Of a stretch of DNA of 64,000 nt, positions 8,318 to 17,836 are shown in pieces (the stretch's first letter is position 1; the number at the start of each line of letters is the position of its first letter). The notes under the pieces are model-generated. The model saw nothing but the letters and a program-made list of their open reading frames with translations, did not search any database and had not been told where the DNA came from. Made by a program: the position numbers and the translations under genes. The DNA is from Stutzerimonas nitrititolerans. GTDB taxonomy: Bacteria > Pseudomonadota > Gammaproteobacteria > Pseudomonadales > Pseudomonadaceae. The DNA is taken from NCBI RefSeq assembly GCF_003696285.1, contig NZ_RFFL01000013.1:1-64000 (forward strand). The letters run 5' to 3'.

Positions 8318-10939
8318 TCAGAACCAGCCGAGGGCCTTTGCCCGTGCCACCGCCTGTGTGCGTCGTGCCACGCCCAGTTTGGTATTGATGCGCCGCGCAT
8401 GGGTCTTGACCGTATGCAGCGAGATGAACAGCTGTTCGGCGATCTCCTGATTCGAGCAACCCTGGGCAATCAGCCGCAGTACCGTCAACTCGCGATTGCT
8501 CAGCACGGCCTCGTCACTCGCGCTTGGCGAATCGTCCGAATCACGCTGGAATTGCAGCAGTCGCTCACCCAGGCTTTCGCCCTTGGAGATTGGAAGAATC
8601 TTCGCCAACCATTGAGGCTGACGCTGTTGCAGCTCGAGAAGTGGCTTGGTCAACTGCTGACGAGCCGCCTCGACGAGTGCCTTGCGCAACTCCTGTTCCG
8701 CTTCAGCATGTCGCCCGCACTGCTGCAAGGCTTCGGCCAGGGTGAAGCGGCATTCGCAGGCCAGGCCCAGCCGCTGCGTACGCAGGTTCTGCTCGATCAG
8801 CGCCTGCAACGCGCCAACCGCCTGGGCCGCCCGCCCCGCCAGCAGATCCACCACGGCGAGGTAGCGCTGCACGCGCGGAAGCAATTCGTAGAAACCGGAA
8901 GGCGCCAGGTACGCCTGGTCTTCATAGGATTCGAGCACATCGACCAACGCCGCACGCGCCTTCTTCAGCTTTCCCTGGTGCAGCCAGGTCAGCGCGGTGA
9001 TCAGCGACAGAATGCCGCGGAACCGCGCCTCGGGCACATGTCGCCACTGGGTGAGCCGTTCCGCCTCCCGTAGCCAATGGTAGGCCGCGGGAAACTCCTG
9101 GTTGCGAGCGGCCAGCTCCGCCAGCCCCACATAACCGAAGAATACATAGGAATCGCCACAGGTTTCTGTCTCTATCCGGCCCTGTTGATAGGCTTCCCGG
9201 GCCGCCTCATCGAGCCCCTGATAAGCCAGCAGGTGTCCCTGCAGCAGTTTCAATCGCCCGATGATCGGGCTGTGCCGCACGCTGTCGCGCAGGGCTCGCA
9301 GGCTTTCCTCGAGCACGCCGATTGCGCGCTCGAACTCACCGGTGATCTCCAGCAACTGAACACGATCGACGCTGAGCATCGTCTCGTACAACAGGCTGCC
9401 TTTCAGGCGGGCCAACTTCATGCCTTCGGCGTTGTAATGCAGCGCCAGCTCCAGCTCGCTCTCGGCCATCGCCTGCTGTGACAGGACCTGATAACACAGC
9501 ACCCGCTGCGCCCAGGCATGATCGGACAGCACCTCGAGTGCTTGCAGGCAGTGGTCACGCGCTTCCGGCTCGCCCCGCAAGCGCGCCACGAACCCGCGCA
9601 GCGCTTGCCATTGCGCCAACAGCTGCGCCTGGCGACGGGCATCGGGTTGCGGAAAGAACTTGGCGAGGTCGGCCAGGCATTCGTCCACCTCGTCCAGCCG
9701 GGCACAGATGACCAGTGCCCAACTGTGCAAGACAATCAGCCGCGTGGTACTGGCGAACAGGTCCTGGGGTAGCTCGCTACGCCACTTCAGGAAGAGCGAC
9801 ACGTTGTCGCCGATCAGCAGTTGTTCCTGACCGTAACGCTGCAGGTAATTGGCCGCCACTTCCGGCTGGCCCGCCCAGAGCGCATGCTCCACCGCCTCGC
9901 GCATTTCACCGCGGCTGGCGAACCATTGGCATGCGCGCAGATGCGTCTGGGTAGACGCCACGGCCCCGGGCATGCGCTGCAGCATCAGCGCCAGCGGTCG
10001 CCACAAGCGAAACCACTCGCCGCAGTTGTCGATCTGGCGCGCGAACAGCTGGAAGGTTTTCAGCGTCTCGAGGATTTCGCTACCGACGCCGTCCAGTATG
10101 TGATCGCACAGCTGCGCCGAGAAACGCGGCACCCGGGACAAGGCGAAGAGTGCATGACGGATCTCCTCGCTCTGCCCCTCGAGCACTTCGCGCTGCACGT
10201 AGTCGCGCAACAGCTGCGTGCCGGCAACGAGTCGCTCGCGCAATGCCTGCTCGTCAGCATTGAGCAACATCAGGCAGACCCCCGCCAGCCAGCCTTCGGT
10301 GCCAGCCAGCAATTGCTGGAAGCTGTCATCGGCGAGCTCCAGGCCATGCAGCTCGAGCAACTGCCGAAGCTCGTCGCCGGTCAAGGCCAGAGAGGTGGCC
10401 TCCAGCTCGAACAGGTCGCCCTGTAGCAACAGGCGAGGCAACTTCCAGGCCGGTTGGCGCCGACTGCTCACCCACCACCCGAGCGACTCGGGGCTCAGCT
10501 CCAGCAGCATATCGAGGCAGGCGTCCAACTCGGGAGTGACCTCACGCGGATAGTCATCCAGCATGATCCATAGCGGCTGTTCGCAGGCCTTCAACAGCGC
10601 GATCAGATGTTCGTGAATATCTCCACCAGCCGAGGGCACGACCGCTAGCGAAGCGCACAGCCTGGTATAGAGCTCCTCCGGTGAGCAGGCGCGCCCGCCC
10701 AGATCCAGCCAGACCAGGCGCGTGCCATCCGGCAGCTGTCGCGCGCACTCATTCATCAACACGCTCTTGCCGAAACCGGCTGGCGCGCAGATCAGACGCA
10801 GTCGGCAATCGGCTTCGAGCAAGGCATCGGTCAGGCGCGGTCGAAGAACATGCACCGGCGGCAGACGTGGAAGGGTCGTTACCGAGAGCCGGGTGGGCGC
10901 TTCTGCGCTGATTGCCTCAGGGTTGAAGCGTACGGACAT
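8318..10939 (-). CDS. MalT-type LuxR family regulator with ATPase domain
   Basis: 873 residues with the MalT-like layout. There is an NTPase domain with Walker A APAGFGKS at 52-59, a long alpha-helical TPR-like middle from about 350 to 780, and a C-terminal LuxR helix-turn-helix (LSNRELTVLRLIAQGCSNQEIAEQL... followed by HTVKTHARRINTKLGV). Such proteins are ATP-dependent activators that sense a small inducer. The DUF1329 and DUF1302 genes lie immediately upstream on the same strand, separated by a terminator. A similar regulator beside this pair exists in P. aeruginosa (PA3921-PA3923, from memory), so that pair is the likely target. The inducer is unknown. Confidence 0.88.
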   Translation of the reverse strand: MSVRFNPEAISAEAPTRLSVTTLPRLPPVHVLRPRLTDALLEADCRLRLICAPAGFGKSVLMNECARQLPDGTRLVWLDLGGRACSPEELYTRLCASLAVVPSAGGDIHEHLIALLKACEQPLWIMLDDYPREVTPELDACLDMLLELSPESLGWWVSSRRQPAWKLPRLLLQGDLFELEATSLALTGDELRQLLELHGLELADDSFQQLLAGTEGWLAGVCLMLLNADEQALRERLVAGTQLLRDYVQREVLEGQSEEIRHALFALSRVPRFSAQLCDHILDGVGSEILETLKTFQLFARQIDNCGEWFRLWRPLALMLQRMPGAVASTQTHLRACQWFASRGEMREAVEHALWAGQPEVAANYLQRYGQEQLLIGDNVSLFLKWRSELPQDLFASTTRLIVLHSWALVICARLDEVDECLADLAKFFPQPDARRQAQLLAQWQALRGFVARLRGEPEARDHCLQALEVLSDHAWAQRVLCYQVLSQQAMAESELELALHYNAEGMKLARLKGSLLYETMLSVDRVQLLEITGEFERAIGVLEESLRALRDSVRHSPIIGRLKLLQGHLLAYQGLDEAAREAYQQGRIETETCGDSYVFFGYVGLAELAARNQEFPAAYHWLREAERLTQWRHVPEARFRGILSLITALTWLHQGKLKKARAALVDVLESYEDQAYLAPSGFYELLPRVQRYLAVVDLLAGRAAQAVGALQALIEQNLRTQRLGLACECRFTLAEALQQCGRHAEAEQELRKALVEAARQQLTKPLLELQQRQPQWLAKILPISKGESLGERLLQFQRDSDDSPSASDEAVLSNRELTVLRLIAQGCSNQEIAEQLFISLHTVKTHARRINTKLGVARRTQAVARAKALGWF

Positions 10940-11248
10940 GGTGACGTTTCTCTTGTTCGTATCAGTCCATTGAGCACAGTAAGCGAATCAACGGCGCTCG
11001 GCCCTGACCCTCGCCGCCAAGCCCGCCATGCTGGATACGCTGCACTGCGGGTACAACGCTGCCTGATCAGCGCCGCTTTGTCGACACCTTGACTCTCTCA
11101 GGCCGAGATGACGAGTGGCTAATTGCTACCCCGCCATATCAACAGACGCCGTCCTGCGTACCCCTCTCCCCTTGAATTCGGGCTTTCTGCAAGCCAATAA
11201 AAAAGGCGGCCAACCGGCCGCCTCATTCACAAGCTGAAGGTCAAGCGA
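10940..11248. other. 309-base intergenic region upstream of the LuxR regulator
   Basis: Contains the DUF1329 terminator (11198-11222) and a partial CCCTCTCC repeat near 11160-11172. The remainder should hold the promoter of the LuxR gene, but I could not pick a convincing -35/-10 pair. No coding signal seen. Confidence 0.5.
11198..11222 (-). terminator. Rho-independent terminator after the DUF1329 gene
   Basis: On the minus strand a perfect 7-bp stem GGCGGCC/GGCCGCC with a 4-base loop (11205-11222) is followed by a run of T residues (complement of 11198-11204). It lies 27 bases past the DUF1329 stop and separates it from the LuxR gene. Confidence 0.9.
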
Positions 11249-12610
11249 TCAACGAACCCCGGCGTTACGCAGCGCGGCTGGCGTGAAATCACGTGCCGAT
11301 GCCTTGTAACCAAATTCGTGGGGTTTCTCCTCGTTGCTCATGCCATTGACGATGTAACGCCCGGAGATGACATCGTAGAGGGCTTCGAAGGCGTAGCTGG
11401 GAACCTGGTGCTGGTAGTACTGCACCATGTGCGCCTCGCCGACGCGCCAGAGTTGGCCACGACCGTCGTACAGCTCGGACTCGACGATGCTCCAGCTGTC
11501 TTCATCGACATAGAAGCGACGCTTGCCATAAATGTTGCGCTCACCGGATTTGAGGTTGGCCTCGATTTCCCAGACCCGATGCAGCTCGTAGCGAGCCAGG
11601 TCCTGATTCACGTGGCCCGCCTTGATGACGTCGCTGTACTTGATGTCGCTGGAGCTGATCTCGTAGCTGTTGTAGGGAATGTACAGCTCTTTCTTGCCCA
11701 CAAGGGTCCAGTCGTAACGATCCGGGGCGCCACTGAACATGTCGAAGTTGTCGGTGGTGCGCATGCCGTCGGACGCGGTGCCCGGGCCATCGTAGGCCAC
11801 CTGCGGTGCGCGGCGTACGCGACGCTGACCGGCGTTATAGATCCACGCCTGGCGCGGCTCCTTGACCTGGTCGAGCGAGTCGTGCACCAGCAGCACGTTG
11901 CCGGCCAGGCGGGATGGCGCGGTTACGCGTTGCTTGAAGAACAGCAGGATGTTCTTGGCGCGTTCGGGATCGAGGTCAGGCATGAAACTGGGATAGGCGG
12001 CCTCATCCTCGAAATGCACCAGGTTGTAGCTGCCATCGGTTTGCGGAGTAGCCTGGACGATATTTCGGCGGCTGTTCTGGCCCCGATAGCGGGTGATGTG
12101 GTTCCAGATCACTTCCAGCCCATTCTGGGGAATCGGGAAGGCGTAGTAACGACTGTCGGTGAAATTGGCCAGGCCGTTGCCACCAGCCACGAGTTCGGTT
12201 TTCTGCGCGCTGGTCTTGGCCGCCTGGTACATCTGGTCAGGCAAGGCCGAGGTGCGATGGGTCGGGAAAACCCGGATCTTGTAGGTTTCCGGATAGCGCT
12301 TGAACATCGCCAGCTGCCCAGCGGTCAGCTTGTCCTTGTACTCTTCCGCATTCTGCGCGGTGATGATGAACTTGGGCTGCTCATCCTTGAAGGGATTGGT
12401 GAGGTGACCGTTCTTCAACGGCGCCGCATCGGTCGCGAGCCCACCGGTCCACGCGGGGATGGTGCCGTCGGCGTTGCCGGCCTTTTCCGCGCCCAGCGGC
12501 GTCAGCGAAGTGCCGAGCTTGGCCGCTTCTTCAGGCGATACAGCGGCCATCACACTGCTTGCCAGCAGGGAGAGGGCCAAGACACTGAATAGTTTTCTTG
12601 TTGTTTTCAT
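11249..12610 (-). CDS. DUF1329 outer-membrane-associated protein
   Basis: 453 residues from the ATG at 12610 (MKTTRKLFSVLALSLLASSVMA, a Sec signal peptide probably cut before AVSPEEAAK); AGGA lies upstream. The mature protein is a typical DUF1329 (LolA/outer-membrane-lipoprotein-sorting fold), with WTGGL and DQMYQAAK-type motifs. DUF1329 and DUF1302 proteins occur together in loci for uptake or processing of hydrophobic substrates such as terpenoids, steroids or fatty compounds, often with an MMPL/RND pump. No pump gene is next to this pair. It starts 102 bases after the DUF1302 gene and ends at a strong terminator, so the two are probably one transcript. Confidence 0.88.
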   Translation of the reverse strand: MKTTRKLFSVLALSLLASSVMAAVSPEEAAKLGTSLTPLGAEKAGNADGTIPAWTGGLATDAAPLKNGHLTNPFKDEQPKFIITAQNAEEYKDKLTAGQLAMFKRYPETYKIRVFPTHRTSALPDQMYQAAKTSAQKTELVAGGNGLANFTDSRYYAFPIPQNGLEVIWNHITRYRGQNSRRNIVQATPQTDGSYNLVHFEDEAAYPSFMPDLDPERAKNILLFFKQRVTAPSRLAGNVLLVHDSLDQVKEPRQAWIYNAGQRRVRRAPQVAYDGPGTASDGMRTTDNFDMFSGAPDRYDWTLVGKKELYIPYNSYEISSSDIKYSDVIKAGHVNQDLARYELHRVWEIEANLKSGERNIYGKRRFYVDEDSWSIVESELYDGRGQLWRVGEAHMVQYYQHQVPSYAFEALYDVISGRYIVNGMSNEEKPHEFGYKASARDFTPAALRNAGVR

Positions 12611-12712
12611 ACGATTCCAGTTCCTCTTGATCTTGTTTGGCCGGAGGCCTTGCGTATCCCTTTCGCCTGCCAAGGCCCATGCAGGCCTCGGCAGGAACAT
12701 CCACAGGCCTCC

Positions 12713-14554
12713 TTAGAAGTTCACGCCGACGCTGAAGGCGAGGAAGTCACGGTCGGTCAGCATGTTGTAGTCGCCACCGAAGAAGTCGGTGTAGGAGAGG
12801 CTGGCGGTATAGGTGTTCTGGTACACCGCATCCACACCGATGCTCACGGCCTTGGAACCCTCGTTGAACAGACCATTGGGGCCATAGCCATCGACGTCGT
12901 GGGAGAAGGAGACGTTCGGCGTCAGGTTCACGCCTGCGAAAACGTTGCTGTAGTCAGCCAAAGCACGCAGACGGTAGCCCCAGGAGTTAGCGGTTACGAA
13001 GCCGTGGTTACCATATTCCGGTGTATCCAGACCAAAGATGGAGTCGCGGCCATAGCGGAGCTCACTCTTGCTCTCAAGTCCACCCACATGGGCGTAGCCG
13101 ATTTCACCAACCAGAGTTACGCGACCGGCACCCAGCACCTGGTCGATAAAGTGCGTAAAAGTAGTTTGGACTTGAGTAATTTCTTTACGGTTGTATCCGC
13201 GGTGCTCCTGACCAGCAAATGCCGGATTAACAAGCCTCGATACCAGGTCGGTGGCATTGATTTGCACCGGAGCGTTGGGTCGATAGCTGATTTCTCCGGA
13301 CCACGCAGTACCGGTTGGCAGAGTGGTTGAGAAGCTCGCTCCGTAAAGGCGAATATCTTCTGGATACTCTAGAAAATACTGTCCATTCCCAAGGAGAACC
13401 CCCGCGCCTTGTGCCTGCAGCAAACCAGCAAACTCCGCCTGGGAAATTGCCCCACTTTGAAGGAGAGGGAGCAATTGCGCAGCCGTCGCCCCAACGATTC
13501 CTGATCCAGTCCCAGTAGCCGGATCAAAGCCACCCACCGCTCCATAAGTAGCCAAGCCAGGGTTCCGAGTACTGAGAGCAGGAGTTCGGCTGTGATAATT
13601 CATGAAGTAAAGGCCATACTCCGTGGTATCGCCAAGCCAACGAAGCGCCAAGCCAAACTGACCGGAGTCGCGAGCGTCCCGATCGCCACCGCGAGGAACT
13701 CGAATCCCTTCTTCTGTAACGGCATATCCAAGCCCCGCTCCAGCCGCGATTTGATCGAGGCCAGTCCCAGCAATGGCGTTCGTTGATACATCAAAATCAG
13801 TACAACCGTCTTGGACCACATCCATACCCGAAAAGAATGTGCCGCAGTTATCTGCAATAGTCTGGTCCCACTCCAACTGATAAAACGCCTCCATGCTCAG
13901 GCGATCGCTGAGACTCTGCGAAACATAGAGCATATTGACCGGAATGAGACCTTCCTTGATTTCCGCGCCAGGACGGCGGAAAGCAGCAGCATCGAGTGGG
14001 TTGATGGAGTTGATAGAGTTACCGATAAAGGTGCTTTCGCCCCAACTCACCACCTGGCGACCGATCCGTACAGTGCCCGGCAAATCACCTACGTAGTAGT
14101 TGTGGTAAAGGAAGGCGTCGAGAATTTCCGCGCCGGAGGATTGAGCAGCCTCCTTGCGGTTGCTGTCACTGATGTCCTTGTGCAGACGGCTTTCGTCCTT
14201 CAGTTCGAAGTCGTACCAGTATTTACCGCGAACGAAAGCGCCACTGTCGCGGTAGCGCAATTCGAGGTCATGCACGCCCTTGAAGATCTTGGAGAAGGTT
14301 TCACCCTTCTTGAAATTCAAACGTCCATCGTCACCAGTTTGCGTGTAGCCCGTGCCGCCATTGGCCGACCCCACCAGATCCATATCTGGACTATCCATCG
14401 CCCAGCTGGCCCCGACAGACATGGACGAGTCGAACTGACCTTCTATTTCCCCGATGTTGAAACTGACGGCATAAGCCGGTGCAGCAGTGCCCAGCGCAAC
14501 GGCGAGGGCCAGTGTCTTGGGCTGGAAGAATCCTTGCCTTGTTGTTTTTGTCAT
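12713..14554 (-). CDS. DUF1302 outer-membrane beta-barrel protein
   Basis: 613 residues with a signal peptide cut after AYA (about residue 29), beginning VSFNIGEIEGQFDSS. It then shows repeated amphipathic beta-strands and a terminal Phe (FSVGVNF), as in outer-membrane barrels. VRIGRQVVSWGES is a typical DUF1302 motif. AGGAG precedes the ATG at 14554. The central part (roughly 13300-13900) is visibly more AT-rich than the ends and encodes long Gly/Ala-rich loops, suggesting recombination or relaxed surface loops. It is paired with the DUF1329 gene downstream. The substrate is unknown. Confidence 0.87.
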   Translation of the reverse strand: MTKTTRQGFFQPKTLALAVALGTAAPAYAVSFNIGEIEGQFDSSMSVGASWAMDSPDMDLVGSANGGTGYTQTGDDGRLNFKKGETFSKIFKGVHDLELRYRDSGAFVRGKYWYDFELKDESRLHKDISDSNRKEAAQSSGAEILDAFLYHNYYVGDLPGTVRIGRQVVSWGESTFIGNSINSINPLDAAAFRRPGAEIKEGLIPVNMLYVSQSLSDRLSMEAFYQLEWDQTIADNCGTFFSGMDVVQDGCTDFDVSTNAIAGTGLDQIAAGAGLGYAVTEEGIRVPRGGDRDARDSGQFGLALRWLGDTTEYGLYFMNYHSRTPALSTRNPGLATYGAVGGFDPATGTGSGIVGATAAQLLPLLQSGAISQAEFAGLLQAQGAGVLLGNGQYFLEYPEDIRLYGASFSTTLPTGTAWSGEISYRPNAPVQINATDLVSRLVNPAFAGQEHRGYNRKEITQVQTTFTHFIDQVLGAGRVTLVGEIGYAHVGGLESKSELRYGRDSIFGLDTPEYGNHGFVTANSWGYRLRALADYSNVFAGVNLTPNVSFSHDVDGYGPNGLFNEGSKAVSIGVDAVYQNTYTASLSYTDFFGGDYNMLTDRDFLAFSVGVNF

Positions 14555-15106
14555 GAGGCGCTCCTGGTTGGTTCGAAGTACGCTCCACCCTAACCAGACG
14601 GTGGCAATGGGTTAAGCGCACTAAGGTTTGATTTATTTTGTAATCCTTAAGTATGAACAGGCCTTTCGCCTGCGGGCTGTGCCTACGTCTCGGGGCGTAG
14701 CAACCTATGCACCGACGGCCAAACCTTCCGAGAGCTTAGCCGTCGGCAAAATTGGCGCAAGCCCCGATCTAGAGCAGTTGCGACCCGGTAGGCGGAAAAG
14801 AGGAGGGAATAGCACCTTGCCAGCCCAGCCGGGGCGACAAGGTGCAGCGCAAGCGCCTGATGGCTCGGGCAGGCGTGACATAGGAAAACGGCAATCGACG
14901 CTTCAGAACGTTACCGATGCGCAGCGGTTGAGGCGAAACGAAACACAAGGACAGATGAGTGGCGCCAACCGGCGATGAAGCCGACCATTCGCGGCTGATG
15001 CTTCTCCCGGATTACCGGCAGGTCATGGAGCGGCCTGGCCGCAGGCTTTTCGCGGCCAGGCAGGACATTGAATGCACGCCAGCAAGCTGGCTACAGAAGC
15101 GCCATG
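14555..15106. other. 552-base intergenic region between DUF1302 and hpt
   Basis: The left end must carry the DUF1302 promoter; an AT-rich stretch lies at 14625-14655. A perfect 10-bp stem-loop at 15033-15061 (GCCTGGCCGC/GCGGCCAGGC) lies past the hpt stop and could end the hpt transcript, though it lacks a T-tract. The short ORFs in this stretch have no ribosome binding site or family resemblance and I do not call them. Confidence 0.5.
15033..15061 (-). terminator. Stem-loop downstream of hpt
   Basis: A perfect 10-bp GC-rich stem with a 9-base loop, 46 bases past the hpt stop on the minus strand. There is no T-run, so it may be a weak terminator or an mRNA-stabilising structure. Confidence 0.4.
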
Positions 15107-15664
15107 TTATAGCCCCTTCACGGCGTAGATACCCGGCGCATTGCGCCAGTAACCCTTGTAATCCATGCCATAACCGAAGACGTACCGATCGACACAAGTC
15201 AGCCCGACGTAATCGGCCTTGAAGTCCGGCCGCGCCTTGCGCTGATGGTCCTTGTCGATCAGCACCGCGGTATGTACGGCTGCGGCGCCGGCATGCCGAC
15301 AGAAGTCGATGATGGCGCCGAGGGTGTGCCCCTCGTCGAGGATGTCATCGATGATCAGCACGTCGCGGTCGATGAAGGAAATTTCCGGCTTGGCCTTCCA
15401 GAACAACTCGCCGCCGCTGGTTTGATTGCAATAGCGCGTCGCGTGCAGATAGGACAGCTCCAGCGGAAAGTTGAGCTTGGGCGCCAACTTGCCCGCGAAG
15501 ATCAGGCCACCGTTCATCACGCAGAACACCACGGGATTACGCTCGGCCAGTTGCGCGTTGATCTGGCTGGCCACGGCATCGATGGCGGCTTCCACCTCGG
15601 CTTCGGGATGCAGGCAGTCGGCTTCGGCCATGACTTGGCGGATGTGAGCGAGATCGACGGACAT
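15107..15664 (-). CDS. hpt: Hypoxanthine-guanine phosphoribosyltransferase
   Basis: 185 residues, cytosolic. It converts hypoxanthine or guanine plus PRPP to IMP or GMP in purine salvage. The PRPP-binding loop VLIIDDILDEGHTL is complete, with the two acidic residues and the downstream DEGHT, and VMNGGLIF is the upstream pyrophosphate loop. It is divergent from upp across a 181-base shared promoter region, so base salvage for purines and pyrimidines sits together. The ATG at 15664 gives the standard family length. Confidence 0.93.
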   Translation of the reverse strand: MSVDLAHIRQVMAEADCLHPEAEVEAAIDAVASQINAQLAERNPVVFCVMNGGLIFAGKLAPKLNFPLELSYLHATRYCNQTSGGELFWKAKPEISFIDRDVLIIDDILDEGHTLGAIIDFCRHAGAAAVHTAVLIDKDHQRKARPDFKADYVGLTCVDRYVFGYGMDYKGYWRNAPGIYAVKGL

Positions 15665-15845
15665 AGGCGATTTTCCACTGAAGTAATGAGAGAGAGCGCC
15701 AGCTCCGTTTTGGCTGCACGCAAAGCAAGGGCGCGACGATACCGATGTGGTTCCCAGGCTCGCAAGTGCAGAATTGACTCATCAATAGCCGCTGGTCCAG
15801 CGATGCATTAATCTACGCCGGTTTATATGCCCGCCGGAGCCATCC

Positions 15846-16484
15846 ATGCCCATTCGAGAGATCCGCCACCCGCTGATCCGACACAAACTCGGCCTGATGC
15901 GCCGAGCCGATATCAGCACCAAGAACTTTCGCGAACTGGCTCAGGAAGTGGGATCGATCCTGACCTATGAAGCCACCCGCGACCTGCCGCTGGAGAACTA
16001 CAGCATCGAGGGCTGGTGCGGACCGGTCCAGGTCGAGAAGATTTCCGGCAAGAAGATCACCGTGGTTCCTATCCTGCGGGCTGGTATCGGCATGCTCGAC
16101 GGCGTGCTCAACCTGGTTCCCGGAGCGAAAGTCAGCGCGGTCGGCATCGCCCGCAACGAAGAAACCCTGCAGGCCCATACCTACCTGGAGCGCCTGGTGG
16201 ACAATCTCGACCAGCGTCTGGCGATGATCATCGACCCCATGCTGGCAACCGGCGGCTCCATGGTCGCCACCATCGACATGCTGAAGAAGGCCGGCTGCAA
16301 GGAAATTCGCGCGCTGGTACTGGTGGCGGCTCCCGAAGGGATCGCGGCGGTTGAGAAGGCGCATCCGGAGGTCATCATCTATACGGCCTCCATCGATGAA
16401 CGCCTCGACGAGCACGGTTACATAGTGCCGGGCCTGGGCGATGCGGGAGACAAGATCTTCGGCACCAAGCAGAAGGACGTCTGA
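15846..16484 (+). CDS. upp: Uracil phosphoribosyltransferase
   Basis: 212 residues. It makes UMP from uracil and PRPP. The PRPP motif is DPMLATGGS, and the C-terminal uracil-binding region [13 protein letters not shown] is intact. GGAG lies ahead of the ATG at 15846. uraA starts two bases after the stop, so uptake and phosphoribosylation of uracil are co-expressed. Confidence 0.97.
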   Translation: MPIREIRHPLIRHKLGLMRRADISTKNFRELAQEVGSILTYEATRDLPLENYSIEGWCGPVQVEKISGKKITVVPILRAGIGMLDGVLNLVPGAKVSAVGIARNEETLQAHTYLERLVDNLDQRLAMIIDPMLATGGSMVATIDMLKKAGCKEIRALVLVAAPEGIAAVEKAHPEVIIYTASIDERLDEHGYIVPGLGDAGDKIFGTKQKDV

Positions 16485-16486
16485 GC

Positions 16487-17749
16487 ATGTCGCAAGCCAT
16501 GGATGAGCCGCTCGGGCGCCAGGCGCTGGCCGGCGCGCAGATGTTGTTCGTGGCCTTCGGCGCCCTGGTGCTGATGCCACTGATTACCGGGATGGATCCC
16601 AACGTGGCGCTGTTCACCGCGGGAATCGGCACGCTGCTGTTCCAATTGGTGACCAAGCGCCAGGTGCCGGTATTCCTGGCGTCGAGCTTTGCCTTCATCG
16701 CGCCGATCATCGCAGCCAAGGGTGAGTTCGGCCTGCCGGCGGTACTCGGTGGCGTGGTGGCGGCCGGCCTGGTTTATATATTGCTCGGTTTTGCGGTGCG
16801 CCTGAAGGGCCCGGCATTCATCGACCGGCTGCTGCCTCCGGTGGTAATCGCCCCGGTCATCATCTCCATCGGTCTGGCGCTGTCGCCAGTGGCCGTCAAT
16901 ATGGCGATGGGCAAGGCCGGTGACGGCAGCGCCCAACTGGTGCCGTATGAAACGGCCATGCTGATCTCCATGCCGGCACTGCTGACCACCCTGCTGGTCG
17001 CCGTGCTGGGCAAGGGCCTGTTCCGTCTGGTGCCGATCCTCGCCGGCGTGACCGTGGGTTATGGGTTGTCGCTCGCCTTCGGCGTGGTCGATACCGCCGG
17101 TATCGCAGCCGCGCCCTGGCTCGCGATGCCCAACTTCGTCGCCCCGGAATTTCACCTGGGCGCAATCCTGTTCATGGTTCCGGTGGCCCTCGCCCCGGCC
17201 ATCGAGCACATTGGCGGCGTGGTCGCCATCGGTGGCGTGACGGGTAACAACTTCATCAAGAAACCGGGACTGCACCGCACGCTACTGGGCGATGGCCTGG
17301 CCACTTCGGCGGCCGGCCTGTTCGGCGGCCCACCCAACACCACCTATGCCGAGGTAACCGGTGCGGTGATGCTGACCAAGAACTACAACCCGAAGATCAT
17401 GACCTGGGCGGCCGTATTCGCTATCGTCCTGGCCTTCATCGGCAAATTCGGCGCGGCACTGCTGAGCATCCCGGTGCCGGTAATGGGCGGCATTCTCTGC
17501 CTGTTGTTCGGTTCCATCGCCGTGGTCGGCCTGAGTACGCTGATCCGCCATCAGGTAGACCTATCCGAAGCCCGCAACCTCATCATCGTGTCGGTGACCC
17601 TGGTATTCGGCATCGGCGGCATGATGATCGGCTATGGCGAATTCAGTCTTTCCGGTATCTCGCTGTGCGCCATCATCGCGCTGGTGCTCAACCTCGTGCT
17701 GCCGGGCGGCGAAGGCTGGAAGAACAAGCAGATCGAAGAGAACGGTTAA
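16487..17749 (+). CDS. uraA: Uracil permease, NCS2 family
   Basis: 420 residues with about 14 hydrophobic segments, an inner-membrane nucleobase:cation symporter. Family motifs seen are the FGALVLMPLITGMDPNVALFTAG start region, PVALAPAIEHIGG (the conserved Glu of NCS2 uracil transporters), GNNF.KKPGL and GGPPNTTYAEVTGAV. It is directly behind upp (2-base gap), which fits uracil rather than xanthine as substrate. Confidence 0.95.
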   Translation: MSQAMDEPLGRQALAGAQMLFVAFGALVLMPLITGMDPNVALFTAGIGTLLFQLVTKRQVPVFLASSFAFIAPIIAAKGEFGLPAVLGGVVAAGLVYILLGFAVRLKGPAFIDRLLPPVVIAPVIISIGLALSPVAVNMAMGKAGDGSAQLVPYETAMLISMPALLTTLLVAVLGKGLFRLVPILAGVTVGYGLSLAFGVVDTAGIAAAPWLAMPNFVAPEFHLGAILFMVPVALAPAIEHIGGVVAIGGVTGNNFIKKPGLHRTLLGDGLATSAAGLFGGPPNTTYAEVTGAVMLTKNYNPKIMTWAAVFAIVLAFIGKFGAALLSIPVPVMGGILCLLFGSIAVVGLSTLIRHQVDLSEARNLIIVSVTLVFGIGGMMIGYGEFSLSGISLCAIIALVLNLVLPGGEGWKNKQIEENG

Positions 17750-17769
17750 GGCCACTACGACTGGGAGCT

Positions 17770-17791
17770 CCCCTCTCCAAAAGGGAGAGGG
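17770..17791. repeat. CCCTCTCC palindromic repeat, copy 3 (minimal)
   Basis: CCCTCTCC-AAAA-GGGAGAGGG lies between the convergent ends of uraA and pagL. It can form a hairpin and may act as a bidirectional terminator. It belongs to the same family as 3297, 3379 and 20881. Confidence 0.75.
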
Positions 17792-17836
17792 AGGGCTCGC
17801 TCCTACGAGCTCGCGGCAGCGGCCAGCCGCCCTTCT

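Noticed and set aside
14628-15222. Several small plus-strand ORFs between DUF1302 and hpt
   Set aside because: No ribosome binding sites, Arg-rich shadow composition, no family match; part overlaps hpt antisense.
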